This document shows, in pieces, positions 21,401-30,341 of a stretch of 64,000 nt of DNA (position 1 is the first letter of the stretch; every line of letters starts with the position of its first letter). The stretch lies in assembly GCA_003116975.1 (NCBI GenBank), contig BGKB01000031.1, positions 62,001-126,000 of the forward strand, read 5' to 3'. A program made the position numbers and the translations under genes. Below the pieces are notes generated by a model. It saw only the letters and a list, made by a program, of their open reading frames with translations, did not search any database and had not been told where the DNA came from. This DNA comes from Aurantiochytrium sp. KH105 (taxonomy: Eukaryota; Sar; Bigyra; Thraustochytrida; Thraustochytriidae).

Positions 21401-23404
21401 GCGTACATGGCGTCTGCGACGCGCGCCTCATCGATTCATCACCGTTCCTCTTCGCACCACTTTGCGCCCACCCAACCCATGCTCATCGGAACATCGCAGT
21501 CGCGTAGCTCAAGCTTTTTTGGCGGCCATCACTCGCACCATCATGGCCACCAGCCTAGCTTCCGCCTCAGCCATCATTCTTTCAGCAGCCGCGACCACTC
21601 GGCCACGCCGCCGCCGCTTTCGCTGTCTCCGTCTCAAAAGCCAAAGTCACAGCAGCAACAACAGCCGCCTCATAGCGTCTTTGACTTGGAGTCCCCGATT
21701 CCTGAGAGCTCCCGCGCGGATCTTGACCAAGCCCGTGACGTGCCATCCATCACAGTGGAAGAGCAGCAGGCGCAGCAGAACCAGATGAAGCAGCAGCAGC
21801 AGCAGCAGCAGCAGAAAAAACAATTTCAGCAGCAAGGCCAGCCTCAAGATCCACAGACCCACTTGCGTTCCACTTCGCGCAAGGTCGGACGCGCCATCAT
21901 GAACGAAGCTGCTGCAGCCTACAAAAAGGAAGCTGCGCGCAAGGAAAAGTTTCTCAAGTTTGATACAAGTCACTCCAAAACCGTGCCTCCTTTGCGATCG
22001 GAAGCTCCCGGCGCGCAAGACTATGGTCTCGAGGAAATGGTCCAACGAATTGCAAACGACGATCCGTCCAGCAGCAAAGGCCGTAACCGTAGTGGCAGTA
22101 GCCGCGGTAATGGCCGCAACAATAGTGGTGCTGGGGACGGAAGCTACGCGCGCCGACATTCAGAGCGCAACAGAATGCCCTCGCGCACATCGAGCATGCA
22201 TCACGATCGTTCGCTTTCGTTCCGCCCAGACCTGCGCCACGACAGTTTTCTTCACGCGCCACCTTGTGACGAGGGCCCTACGGACTCTGTTGATGCAAAA
22301 GAGACGCGGCGCAACATCCATTTGTCTCGCATCCAAGAGCTTGATGCCGTTGCTTGCTTCAAACGAGCGGCTTCGAATCGCTTCCATGCCCGAGGCAAGC
22401 GACCTGGCTCCGATCCCGAGAGGGACGGTGCACCAACGGGTTCGTTCGCGAACGCGGCTCCCGAGTTAAGTAGTGAGGACCTCGAGGCGAATGGCGCGCA
22501 AGCGCAGGGCCAACTTGACGCCAGAATCAACCGCGCTGCGGGCGCCGCCCGCCAGCAACAGCAACAACGGATGCAAGCCAGCGACGACGCGCAGCCCGCG
22601 CTTGCCGGTTTGTTCTCCACTTCCCTTTCGCGCTCACGACTCCGACAAACGCTCATGGATATGGGACACTTTCCCAGCGATCATGAGCTCGACAGCATCA
22701 TGTCCGCAAATGGATGCGCCAGTTCAGCATCCATCTCGGAGAAGCAGTTCCTTGGCATCGTGCGCGCGCTGAGCCTCGAGGAGCTCACGGACGAGCAAAT
22801 TTATGGGTTTGCCTTGTTTTTCCAGCGCCACGCCCAGCGTCTCACCGCCGGTGAAAGTGCCGTGCTCCCGTCAACAATTCCTGTGCTGCCAGACATGGTT
22901 CTTACGGTCCAGGGCCTCAAGGAGTTCCTGGACGATATCGGCCACGTGGAGGATCCGCTACGACTCGAGAAAATGTTCGCTGAATGGTCTGATTTCTCTG
23001 TGCCCTCGACGAATGGACAAAAGCCCTTTCGAGCTCTTCATTTTGCAAGTCTCTGCAGCATGATGGCTTGGCATATCCACGCCGAGAAACTCTTTGAAGA
23101 GGTTGCGCAGGACTTTGGCCAGCTCACTGTCGGAGGGACGGCAGATGAGCTCGTCTACGCGGAGGACATCGTCCATGTCATGTCCACGCTCAACGCCCCC
23201 TGCACCTGGGATGAAGCCACGGAAATGGTCTTTGAGGCGGATCTTTCGGCCAACGGTGGCGTTTCTTACGAGGATCTTGTCGAGACCCTCACGACCGTTT
23301 TTGACGCAGAGATTGAACCGCAGCTCGAGCAGCTCAACCAGGACATTCTCGACGCGGATCAGGTCATCGTCCGCTCGCTGACAAACTTTCACAAAAAAGG
23401 ATAA
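18461..23404 (+). CDS. SulP-family (SLC26-like) anion transporter with STAS, cyclic-nucleotide-binding-like and EF-hand-like domains
   Basis: 1647 residues from ATG 18461. The membrane domain (about 15-465) begins near DLVVQGFTELLSGIVNG and carries SulP-like AVTIAGPDINPTIFF. A STAS-like domain follows (about 480-680: VVIIKLKRYIFFGSA, HTLVFDFEDVYGIDFTACG) with an acidic insert. Residues about 830-960 match a cNMP-binding fold (VPSGARLLTAGQVNPHLFLL ... FINEDALF ... VIADEDCTLLALSRE). A disordered region has His-rich and Gln tracts (CAG run, 21788-21811). The last ~250 residues hold EF-hand-like elements, including FEADLSANGGVSYEDL. The SulP-STAS-cNMP order is that of fungal vacuolar Vsb1-like proteins. 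Substrate is unknown. The EF-hand-like tail suggests calcium input, which is an inference. Confidence 0.88.
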   Translation: MTQHSDHGSGKRTKKDLVVQGFTELLSGIVNGLLMLSFCYVFSSLIFGTDEGLAPYIPVGAAQQITSAAILGLTFATYSDSAVTIAGPDINPTIFFATAAEVIRQNVDQNHPTASDDERTQIVLTTVLITIVFGTALVSVLFYSLGHFRLTRVVQFVPAAVLGGFLAAVGVIVIIKAVKSTVGDELPHHLDYWEFWALLAPSVPIGVALYCTKRFHIGAPIVTIPCLLFGPFVLFYIVVYGLGYNLDDVREMNLCHDRGHGLECGWLYDKYDAVLISDQWKFSFGQSDLIDWSAFTAALPNLFIMLIIVTLDSLLKIAGTKKKLGITDLDYDHEMQLGGKAHFFLVFLVGAPGYGQLKFNALNSGIIRNTKSRWPGVIAGLFNAGLWFAGFPLINYLPRFFIGALLIYAGLGFIVENLIDTLIQDRFSLLEYLTVWAIVILSQTTSLLVAVIVGVMASFVLFAVQYSKTGVVKAVLSGSDFQSSVVRSSQEDAKLEHLSSQVVIIKLKRYIFFGSANQITELVWSILDDVAAAFEDEDDEEADLMSKRSIAPHDGLLHTLVFDFEDVYGIDFTACGTLMELLQQLIQATTTDSNSITAESSMPNFNEDQDDEPPHSFVSRNPILRRFRRARRDNDQAKGFTILFTGMSTKVYRRLHMEGVIQLLHKSGYPVGPTPAEVDQVLPKVLAMPRAHRLVTYMRKILGPLRPHRTKAPKGEPQGTEKDFLDDDESPSDMDEIGAHMPQSNSNDIASEPGGQELNLATPDYYANGDFSPALRRVFPTLDLAMEWVEERLLERASTIRQRWLVFSESFRRLHELARLKAQHEPFEHILGGHLGDSVWKYVQTIRVPSGARLLTAGQVNPHLFLLQHGRLTSYMVRNDDSMMRLQSHRRGAFINEDALFVEYPVSHTVIADEDCTLLALSRESLKTLEVHKPEVAFEIHRNVLRLTARARNRLARELDVVDHWSLFERQAVEDDPIQTAYMASATRASSIHHRSSSHHFAPTQPMLIGTSQSRSSSFFGGHHSHHHGHQPSFRLSHHSFSSRDHSATPPPLSLSPSQKPKSQQQQQPPHSVFDLESPIPESSRADLDQARDVPSITVEEQQAQQNQMKQQQQQQQQKKQFQQQGQPQDPQTHLRSTSRKVGRAIMNEAAAAYKKEAARKEKFLKFDTSHSKTVPPLRSEAPGAQDYGLEEMVQRIANDDPSSSKGRNRSGSSRGNGRNNSGAGDGSYARRHSERNRMPSRTSSMHHDRSLSFRPDLRHDSFLHAPPCDEGPTDSVDAKETRRNIHLSRIQELDAVACFKRAASNRFHARGKRPGSDPERDGAPTGSFANAAPELSSEDLEANGAQAQGQLDARINRAAGAARQQQQQRMQASDDAQPALAGLFSTSLSRSRLRQTLMDMGHFPSDHELDSIMSANGCASSASISEKQFLGIVRALSLEELTDEQIYGFALFFQRHAQRLTAGESAVLPSTIPVLPDMVLTVQGLKEFLDDIGHVEDPLRLEKMFAEWSDFSVPSTNGQKPFRALHFASLCSMMAWHIHAEKLFEEVAQDFGQLTVGGTADELVYAEDIVHVMSTLNAPCTWDEATEMVFEADLSANGGVSYEDLVETLTTVFDAEIEPQLEQLNQDILDADQVIVRSLTNFHKKG

Positions 23405-25104
23405 CTAAAATCCAAGCTCAGCAAAGAAGATCACAACAGAGTTTCTATGTATGTTATTCTTGCCTCTCCTCAGCATTATGCAGCCCTTCAGACGCGCGAA
23501 CGAGATCTTGGCCCTCCTCCTGAAAGCCTCACTCGGCCTGCTGCTCCTCATTTCTTGCAAGGGCGGATCAGGTCATCTAGGAAGGAAGATCGCACTTCCA
23601 TGTTTCTCATGTCAGCAGTGTGCAATCCTTCAGAGCGGTGGCGAGCCAAGTATTGAAGCGCAAATAAGATCTTGGCCCTCCTCCCAAAGGTCCCACTCGG
23701 CCTGCTGCTCCGCTTCTCCTGAAAAGCGGATCGCATCCTCGTGTATCCTGTCGTCAAGTGACGCAAGTCTCTCGGGCTTCAAGACTGGAAGCAAAGGTTG
23801 ATTTTGACCAAGACCACTGCGAGCGCGAGAGGGTTTCTTGACTTCAGGTGCATATGTGCGCTGCACGTTAGCGCTTGCGATAAGGTTCTCCTTGTCGCAA
23901 AGTGTTGGGGACAATGGCGATGGCGGTGCTTGACGTCGCGTCACGCGTGCGCGTTCTCGGACATTATCACCCGTTGGTACATGCTCCGAAGCAACCACGG
24001 TTTTAGATGGTCGTCCGCATTTAATCTCTTGCAGGCGCCGACGATGTGCAGCTTGGCGACGCTCGCGCTGTAGTCATCAATTTGGGTTGTTAGTTTTTTT
24101 TTTCCCGTTGCCGGTGTCAGGGCGTGCGCCCTCGCTTTGCCAGGGTTTTCAAGTCGTTGCAAGGTGCCTTGCGGTCGAGCGAGCGACCTCTCACAGTCAG
24201 GGGATCAGGGTGCGATGTGCTCGCTTTCCACTTACCTCTCGGCGCGCGAGTGGGCTTTCCCGAAAAGAGTACACGTTGAACATGACGATGTGCGAGAGCG
24301 CACCGTTCTATACCTAGCTAGCTAGCCCGCCCACCCAGGGCCTATAAAGTTGAGAAAGAACGTCTGCGAGGACACCGTGGCCACAGAGGCGCAAGTCGGA
24401 GATCGCTTTCCACCAGCGGGTCTGCTCCGAGCTCGACGGCCGTCGCCGACGCTGCTCGTCGTGCTACTCGGCTTAGTACTACAACAAGTACGCGACACCC
24501 TCTGCCAAGTGCAGCGGTTTTTTGCCTTTACGTATACTTTGGAGAACGAGTTGTTAGGCAGTGCGGCAACGGGGAGAGAACAGCCCAGCAACGAGGGAAC
24601 GTGAAGAAAACAAATCGCCACGGTCAATCGTAAAGCTGGAAAGGATTCTTTCGGTTTTTTGATTGGTTGGTTCGTTGTTTTTGCTCCATCGACGTGTAGA
24701 ATGACAGTGAGATAGCGAGAGTAGCGATTTTCTATTAGTCATGGGTTCAAGAGACAGCAGTTAGGGAGCAAGAGTTGATGCTCCGAACTCACAGTCAACT
24801 ACCGACAACGTTTGCAAGCGTCTGTTCCTGGTTTGCCTAAATTGTTGCAAAGGGAAGAAGCTTGCAACGACAGCAAAGACGGACTTCATCTTCTAGGTCT
24901 ACTAGCAGTGGTCAACAAAATAAAATCGCGTAAAATCGTCTCAAACCTCAAATCTATAACACCACCCCAAGCGCACGGGCTGCGGCACAGGGAGGCAAAC
25001 TTGCTGCTCGCAGTCGCGTACTCGGCCCTATCGTTCGAGTGCGCGCGCGCGAGGTCGCGCGAGAACACGAGCGTCCGCGTGAGGAGAAAAGAGAGAAAAT
25101 AAAC
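23405..25104. other. Intergenic region with diverged duplication, no confident gene
   Basis: No convincing family member was found. A minus-strand frame at 23630-23998 (122 codons, less Arg-biased than most shadows) is the best coding candidate but has no recognisable domain. A diverged direct repeat lies at 23466-23746. A GGCCTATAAAG sequence at 24341-24351 looks TATA-like. The last ~100 bases are the 5' UTR of the DP gene. Confidence 0.5.
23466..23746. repeat. Diverged direct repeat, offset about 164 bp
   Basis: Two copies share GATCTTGGCCCTCCTCC (at 23504 and 23668), then TCACTCGGCCTGCTGCTCC or CCACTCGGCCTGCTGCTCC, GCGGATC, and an upstream CCTTCAG. The copies differ by indels, so the duplication is old. 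Confidence 0.75.
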
Positions 25105-26342
25105 ATGGAAAAGGATGCCGAAGACGAGTCCGTGCACGACGCCTTCGTGCGCGGCATCAAGGTAAGTCGAGCAGTCGCTCTGGTAAACTCGACGCGCGCG
25201 CGTGTGTGGACGAATGAGCAAGACGCGGTGGAAACGTGCCACGCCTCTGCGCGACACATCTTGATATGTAGGCAACAACTAACGTCAGCGAAACTCTGTT
25301 CGATGTTCACGTAGGAGGCTGGCCTCAGCGAGCTTGCAACGACACTCGAGGTCATTGACCCGGAGGGCAAGCTTCCCGCGCTAAGCAAGGACAACGGTGA
25401 GTGTTTTTCTGTGCTGGTGAGGCTGACAATACAAGTCTAGAAAGCAAAATCTGACGAGACGAGAAATGGAAACCTCTAACCATCATGCGAATGAGAATAG
25501 ACGAAATGATGTCGACCCTCTTGGGCAAAGAAGCTCCCGAAGACGAGGATGCCGCTGAAAAGCAAGGCGAAGCTGCACATGCGCAATCTCAACGCAAGAG
25601 AAGACGCGAAATCGTTACAGGGCAGTCGGGCAGTGTTCGAAAGGAGGACACGCCGCCTTCGAACCTCGCACAACGTCAAATCACGGCGGCGCATGTGCTG
25701 CATGCGATGCGCGAGGCAAAGACCATTTCGTACACAGATTTGGCTTCTCAGATGATCGACAACGTCAGAGAGGCCCTTGCACCATCGAGAACCGATACTC
25801 AAGATGCCCTCCGCCCGGAAGAAGAGCGATCGTTGCGCAGACACATTTACGATGTTGTGAATGTTCTCATTGCGATGGGCCTTGTCGAAAAGGACCAAAA
25901 TATGCTCACATGGACCGCTGTTCCGCAATCTACCGAGCGAGAGTTTGTCATGCTCGACAAGGAACGCCGAGATGTGCTCGGGCGGATTGCCGATAAACAA
26001 GCGCAATTGCGTGAACTCATGCTTCAAACCTCCGCGCTTCACAATTTGGCGCAACGAAACAAGAAGCGCGAGCAAGGCCGCGCCGACGCGAGCAAGCAGG
26101 TTGCGCTGCCCTTTGTCGTGGTCACCACCGACAAAAACGCAGTCATCGAATGCGAGATGGCCGAGTCTCGCAACGATATTGTTCTCAACATGTCCGAGCC
26201 TTTTAAAATTCATGACGACACAGAGGTCCTTAAGCGCCTCAAATTGCACCTAAGTGACGCTGACACACTGCGCAAGCTCTTTCCAAAGTCTCTGCACTCT
26301 TTCATCCCATCATTGACGGACGATGCAACAAAGAAATCATGA
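25105..26342 (+). CDS. TFDP: Transcription factor DP (E2F dimerisation partner), 3 exons
   Basis: Exons 25105-25161, 25315-25396 and 25501-26342 join in frame (donors GTAAGT and GTGAGT, acceptors GTAG and ATAG; the second intron is phase 1) to give 326 aa. The winged-helix DNA-binding domain includes ISYTDLASQMI and the family RRxYDxxNVL box as RRHIYDVVNVLIAMGLVEKD. The DP dimerisation/marked-box region reads LPFVVVTTDKNAVIEC and later FKIHDDTEVLKRLKL, close to DP's IHDD-EVLK. A KRKRRR-type basic stretch (about residue 70) could be a nuclear signal. The protein would pair with E2F to control S-phase genes. The first two exons encode an acidic N-terminus that I do not recognise, but the reading frame supports them. 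Confidence 0.9.
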
Positions 26343-26581
26343 GAAAACGAAGACCAAGCCATGAATCAATCAATCAATCAAGCCCTTGCTTTTTCAAAAA
26401 AAAGAATCAATTCACGCGTTCTGTCTGGCTTGAAGGTGGATCGTTTCAGGTTCATATCTCCAAAAAAAGCTAAGAAACCAAATAAAACGCAAAGGTTCCG
26501 GAACTTCGGCCACGAGGACGCGGAGACGAGCGAACGAGGCATTTTACGTTTTCATTGTGTTGCTCATACTTTTTTCTTCTC

Positions 26582-27276
26582 TCAGTCCGTCAACTTATCG
26601 TCGGCCTTGACCTTGCTGAGAATCTTCTTTACATTTGTCTCCTGAATTTTGCCACCTAATATGTATTCATCAACGACATTGAAGACCTTGTTGAATTGAA
26701 AGATCAGGTCAAGCTCGCACACAGATCCAAAGTAGCCGTCGAGCGCTTCAACGAGCAGATGAATTGCCTCATAGATGCCGAGCTCGTTGTCCTTTTCATC
26801 AACGCAAAAGACAAAATTGAGCGCTGCATAGCGTCGATAGATGAGTTTGTGTGTGTGCTTGCCCATGTTAAACTGTACCGTGCACGCATGGACATGTCAG
26901 CATCTTTCCGTGCGTAAAGATGATGGGTGAATCGACGAGCCCTCCAAATTTGCTGTTTTCCTCCGCTCCGTCCCTCCTACCCGCCCTCAAAAGATCACGT
27001 ACCTCTACAAAGTTGGTAAAGGCATCATCTCGCGTTGCGACGACACGAAAGACATCCTTTTCGATGGCGTGCTTCTCCGCATCCTGCAATGGCGTGTACC
27101 ACTTGGACAGTCGCGTCCTGCCCTGGCGGTTCTGGACCAAGATAAAGTTGATCTGTTCGCCATGCACGCACGCCCGTTCACGAGGCCGAGTAAAGCTCTT
27201 TCGTCAGGGTCCGTCCGAGCTTCCCATTCCATCCGCAGAGGCTGCAGCACCCCCGCGGCGCGCGCCAACGTACCAT
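26582..27276 (-). CDS. AP2S1: AP-2 complex subunit sigma, 3 exons (first coding exon is only the ATG)
   Basis: Exons on the minus strand: 27276-27274 (ATG alone, followed directly by GTACGT), 27152-27003, and 26872-26582, all phase 0, giving 147 aa. The protein reads M-INFILVQNRQGRTRLSKWY, TNFVE, then KLIYRRYAALNFVFCVD, NELGIYEAIHLLVEALDGYF, VCELDLIFQFNKVFNVVDEY, which is the clathrin-adaptor small chain, closest to sigma-2 (NFVE, CVD, NELxxxEAIH). It belongs to the endocytic AP-2 core. The third exon start adds a few residues (FNMGKH) relative to animal and plant sigma-2. An alternative acceptor at GGCAAG would give a version slightly shorter than the family norm. Confidence 0.92.
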
Positions 27277-27665
27277 CCTAGCCCGCGCGCGAGCAAAAGC
27301 TCGCTCGTTGCGATGTGGTTCTGACGTCTCGGGAAAGAAGATACGGCGCCGCGCAAGTGCGTTATAGGGCGGCCTGGAAAGCGGAGTTTGCGAGTATTCA
27401 CAGTGGCACAGACTGCGACAAAGCCGCCGCCAAATGAACGAAAGCAGCCCGTCGAGGCGCAGAAGCCGCTCCTCCTCGTGGGCAAAGCGAAGCAAAGCAA
27501 AACCAAGAGCTCTTCGTCCGGGTCGTCGTGCCGCCGCAGCTGCCGCCGTGCCGCGCCGAGCCCGCGTCTACGAAGCGCTCTCCGCACCCCCGCTCGCTGA
27601 CGACCGCCGCGCGAGACGTTCTGTGTGAAGAAAAGGCCCGGCGGGCGAAAGAGAAGAGGGAGACC
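27277..27665. promoter_or_regulatory. Shared upstream region of divergent AP2S1 and STX16
   Basis: Only 389 bases separate the AP-2 sigma ATG (leftward) from the syntaxin-16 ATG (rightward), so both promoters must lie here or overlap the genes. No TATA box is evident. Both genes act in membrane traffic, so shared control is plausible but inferred. Confidence 0.5.
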
Positions 27666-28541
27666 ATGGCGACTCGGAACCTGACGCGCAAGTTCAAGCA
27701 GCTGCGCGAGGGCTTCAATGAACGACGCCGGCCGCGGGGCTTCGGGGCGAGCCCGATCGCAGACTCGACCACGGAGATGATGAACACACTCCCGCCACAC
27801 TGGGTCGATAGCGTGGAACAGGTGAACGACGTCATTCGGCAAATCGAGCAGCAAATCTCCAAGCTTCACGAAGCGCATCGCAAACGGCTCATGGTCCGCT
27901 TTGACGAGGCCGAAGGCATGCGCGATCGTGAGATTGATATTCTCACAAAACAGATTACAGACAAATTCAGACAGGCGGAGAGAAAGCTCATGGAGCGCAT
28001 CGCCAAGCCGGACGCGCGAACGCGAGGGACGGGCGATGAGCTTGTCAGAAAGAACATCCAGCGCCAGCTCGCCCAGCAGCTTCAGACTTTATCAATGTCC
28101 TTTCGCAAGTCGCAAAAGGAGTACATGACGCGTCTCAAGTCGCAAAAAGGCGGCGGAGACCTTGATGATCTCCTCGGCGCGGACCCAGAACAGCCTTCCG
28201 TTGAAGTCGATGGCTTCACGGACGAGCAGGCTGTGCTACTCGAGCTTGCAGAGACCAACGTTGAGGAGCGCGATCAAGAGATACAAAAGATTGCGACCTC
28301 CATCAATGAGCTTGCTGCCATCTTCAAGGAACTTGCAGTGCTGGTGATTGACCAAGGGACGGTGCTCGATCGTATTGATTATAATATGGAAAACGTTGTT
28401 ATGCAGACCGACAAGGCTGTGGAGCAGCTCAAAAAGGCAGAAAAGTATTCCAAGAGCACGCGACCCATCAAGTGTATTGCCATCCTCGTTGTGCTCATTA
28501 TCATCTTTACCATCATTCTCATCATCAAGTGGACCAATTAA
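27666..28541 (+). CDS. STX16: Syntaxin-16/Tlg2-type Qa-SNARE
   Basis: 291 residues from ATG 27666. The N-terminal part starts MATRNLTRKFKQLREGF with an Habc-like helical region (about 35-165). The Qa-SNARE motif (about 190-255) contains the zero-layer Gln in VLVIDQGTVLDRIDYNMENV, very close to the syntaxin-16 EQGTVLDRIDYN signature. It is followed by a single C-terminal membrane anchor of about 20 residues (IAILVVLIIIFTIILIIKW) and a two-residue tail, as in tail-anchored SNAREs. It would act at the trans-Golgi network/endosome. The frame continues upstream to 27528 without conserved-looking sequence. Confidence 0.92.
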   Translation: MATRNLTRKFKQLREGFNERRRPRGFGASPIADSTTEMMNTLPPHWVDSVEQVNDVIRQIEQQISKLHEAHRKRLMVRFDEAEGMRDREIDILTKQITDKFRQAERKLMERIAKPDARTRGTGDELVRKNIQRQLAQQLQTLSMSFRKSQKEYMTRLKSQKGGGDLDDLLGADPEQPSVEVDGFTDEQAVLLELAETNVEERDQEIQKIATSINELAAIFKELAVLVIDQGTVLDRIDYNMENVVMQTDKAVEQLKKAEKYSKSTRPIKCIAILVVLIIIFTIILIIKWTN

Positions 28542-28800
28542 GGGGTCTGACACTTGGAATGCGTTCCAAGTCTCGTCAATTCGATCGTGATATCCCTCAA
28601 CGAAAACTCTGACAAACGCTGAGTGGCATTCAATGTTAGGATTTTGTTGATTCACAAACGGTGTTGCTCACCCTTTCCCCGCCCTTCCTTCTCTACCGAC
28701 AAAACATAAGGTCTTTGATCTTGACTTTTTCTTTTCCTTTATATGATCGCCCCAAGAGGGAATCAAAAATCTAGGCCTATAATGCAACCTCCGTGGCTTC

Positions 28801-29991
28801 TTACTTGGTCTGGTCCAGTGCTTCCTGTAAGAGAACACGAAAATCAGAAGCCCCGGTTCCATATGCCACCTTGCTCAGGAACGCAAGGACAACTCGCTGG
28901 TGAAAAGCTCGAAAAGCATGGAGTGCATTGATCGCAGACTTGTACTCCTTGTGGATGGCCTCAATCTCACGCAGAGAGCCGCAGGCATTGAGTCGTTCGC
29001 GAAAATCAATTACACACTCGCGATGTTTGCTCGGAATGTAATCGAGCATTTCGTTCGCAAATGCTCCGGCGCTCTTGACGTGATGAACGTCGAGCGCGGC
29101 GTCAATGAGGAAAAACATTGCCGTCTGACCCGCGCTTGCACCTTTGGCGACCACGACCGAAGGCGGGCCCTCCCGACGCGCAAATACAACCCCGTTGGGG
29201 TTGAAGCCTTGCATATAAGGACGGTAGGCTTCGAACGAGTCCGGCTCCAGGCGCTCGACCATCACCTTAAAAATCTTAATACAGTTCAAAAGACCGCCGC
29301 GTACTTTGCGTAACGTCGACTTGAGAGCTTCCATGTCGCCGTCTCTGACGTGCTCCGGCGCCTGCAAAAGATCAAACATGGCGTCAGCCATGTCGCCATG
29401 CATGGCAGCAGTCAAATGAAAGGCCTCCTCCGCCGTCTCACCCGACATGCTCGCCGACGTCTCCAGGTTGTCGAGACAGATGGGACCACTTGGATCCCGG
29501 AGCTTCCACTTGAAGGTGTCATAAGTACAAGAGCAGCAGATCCCAGGGAGTCCGAGTCGCTCATTCACAATCATAAAGGGTTCTGCGAGCTCGACGGGAA
29601 TTTCGTCAGTAGCCTCCCACGGTTCCTTGGAAGGACCGTTTACAATCACATGCACGATGAACCCAAAAACGACATGCGCGCGAATAAGAAACCGGCGCTC
29701 GCAGCACCGCAAAAACACCTCGACACTTTCCGCATTCTCACTCTGCGCTGCCACGGCCCTGAAGATTTCCTCACGGTCTGCACCAATCTCAGGAAGCTTC
29801 TTCACGAGCGCTTCCCACCCTGCAAACGCGGACCCAGGCAGGATCTCCGGCGTGTCGAGCGGTAGAAAGCCTCCTCGCAAGTCGAGCTCCCAGCGCGCCG
29901 CGAGCGCGGCACGTGCACAGTTCGCTGTCGCCGGGACTCGTGGCGGCGACTCTGGCACTCCAGCTTGTACGTCTTCAGGCAAAGTAGCCAT
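28801..29991 (-). CDS. IDO: Indoleamine 2,3-dioxygenase (IDO-type heme dioxygenase)
   Basis: 396 residues from ATG 29991, close to the ~400 aa of IDO. The core includes EAYRPYMQGFNPNGVVF, GASAGQTAMFFLIDAALDVHH (the GGSAGQS-type loop) and DYIPSKHRECVIDFR, where His323 corresponds to the proximal heme ligand (PPxHRxF in animal IDO1). FRAFHQRVVLAFL near residue 360 matches the conserved C-terminal helix. It opens the indole ring of L-tryptophan to N-formylkynurenine, the first step of the kynurenine/NAD route. No targeting signal is seen, so a cytosolic location is likely. It is divergent from the TPR/2OG gene and convergent with STX16. The frame opens further 5' only through a TTG codon. Confidence 0.9.
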   Translation of the reverse strand: MATLPEDVQAGVPESPPRVPATANCARAALAARWELDLRGGFLPLDTPEILPGSAFAGWEALVKKLPEIGADREEIFRAVAAQSENAESVEVFLRCCERRFLIRAHVVFGFIVHVIVNGPSKEPWEATDEIPVELAEPFMIVNERLGLPGICCSCTYDTFKWKLRDPSGPICLDNLETSASMSGETAEEAFHLTAAMHGDMADAMFDLLQAPEHVRDGDMEALKSTLRKVRGGLLNCIKIFKVMVERLEPDSFEAYRPYMQGFNPNGVVFARREGPPSVVVAKGASAGQTAMFFLIDAALDVHHVKSAGAFANEMLDYIPSKHRECVIDFRERLNACGSLREIEAIHKEYKSAINALHAFRAFHQRVVLAFLSKVAYGTGASDFRVLLQEALDQTK

Positions 29992-30341
29992 CCTTGCCGT
30001 CCTCCGCTCTCTCAATTAACCAGCTGGAGCAAGCTTGTAGTTGTGCAGGCAAGCAAGCGAGGCGAGTGCTCGCTGCTTCGTGCGAGTCGAGTCGAGTCGA
30101 GTCGAGTCGAGTCGAGGTCGAGGTCAAGTTCGAGGTTTGCTGTCGTAACGAGTTGGGTGCGAACTTGAAGTGAATGTCAACTTGTGTTCCAACCAAACCA
30201 AGATCGAGCACGCAAGAGCACCCACCCACCACCGGTCGCAGCGTTGCTAGAACGCGACCCGAGGGACGGAGGCGTCGAGCTTCACTCTCCTGCCTGCCCG
30301 GGCAGGTCTTCGCGAAGCCGGAGGAGCGCGGGGACATCGGG
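29992..30341. promoter_or_regulatory. Shared upstream region of divergent IDO and TPR/2OG oxygenase genes, with GAGTC repeat
   Basis: 350 bases lie between two divergent start codons. It includes six GAGTC pentamers (30084-30116) followed by GAGGTCGAGGTC. The repeat is GC-balanced and could be a binding array or simple slippage DNA. No TATA box is seen. Confidence 0.45.
30084..30116. repeat. (GAGTC)n pentanucleotide repeat
   Basis: Six tandem GAGTC copies in the intergenic region between divergent oxygenase genes. Confidence 0.9.

Noticed and set aside
23630..23998. 122-codon minus-strand frame as a gene
   Set aside because: Its composition is plausible but it has no recognisable domain and overlaps an old DNA duplication whose other copy is not in frame. 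Not supported enough to annotate.
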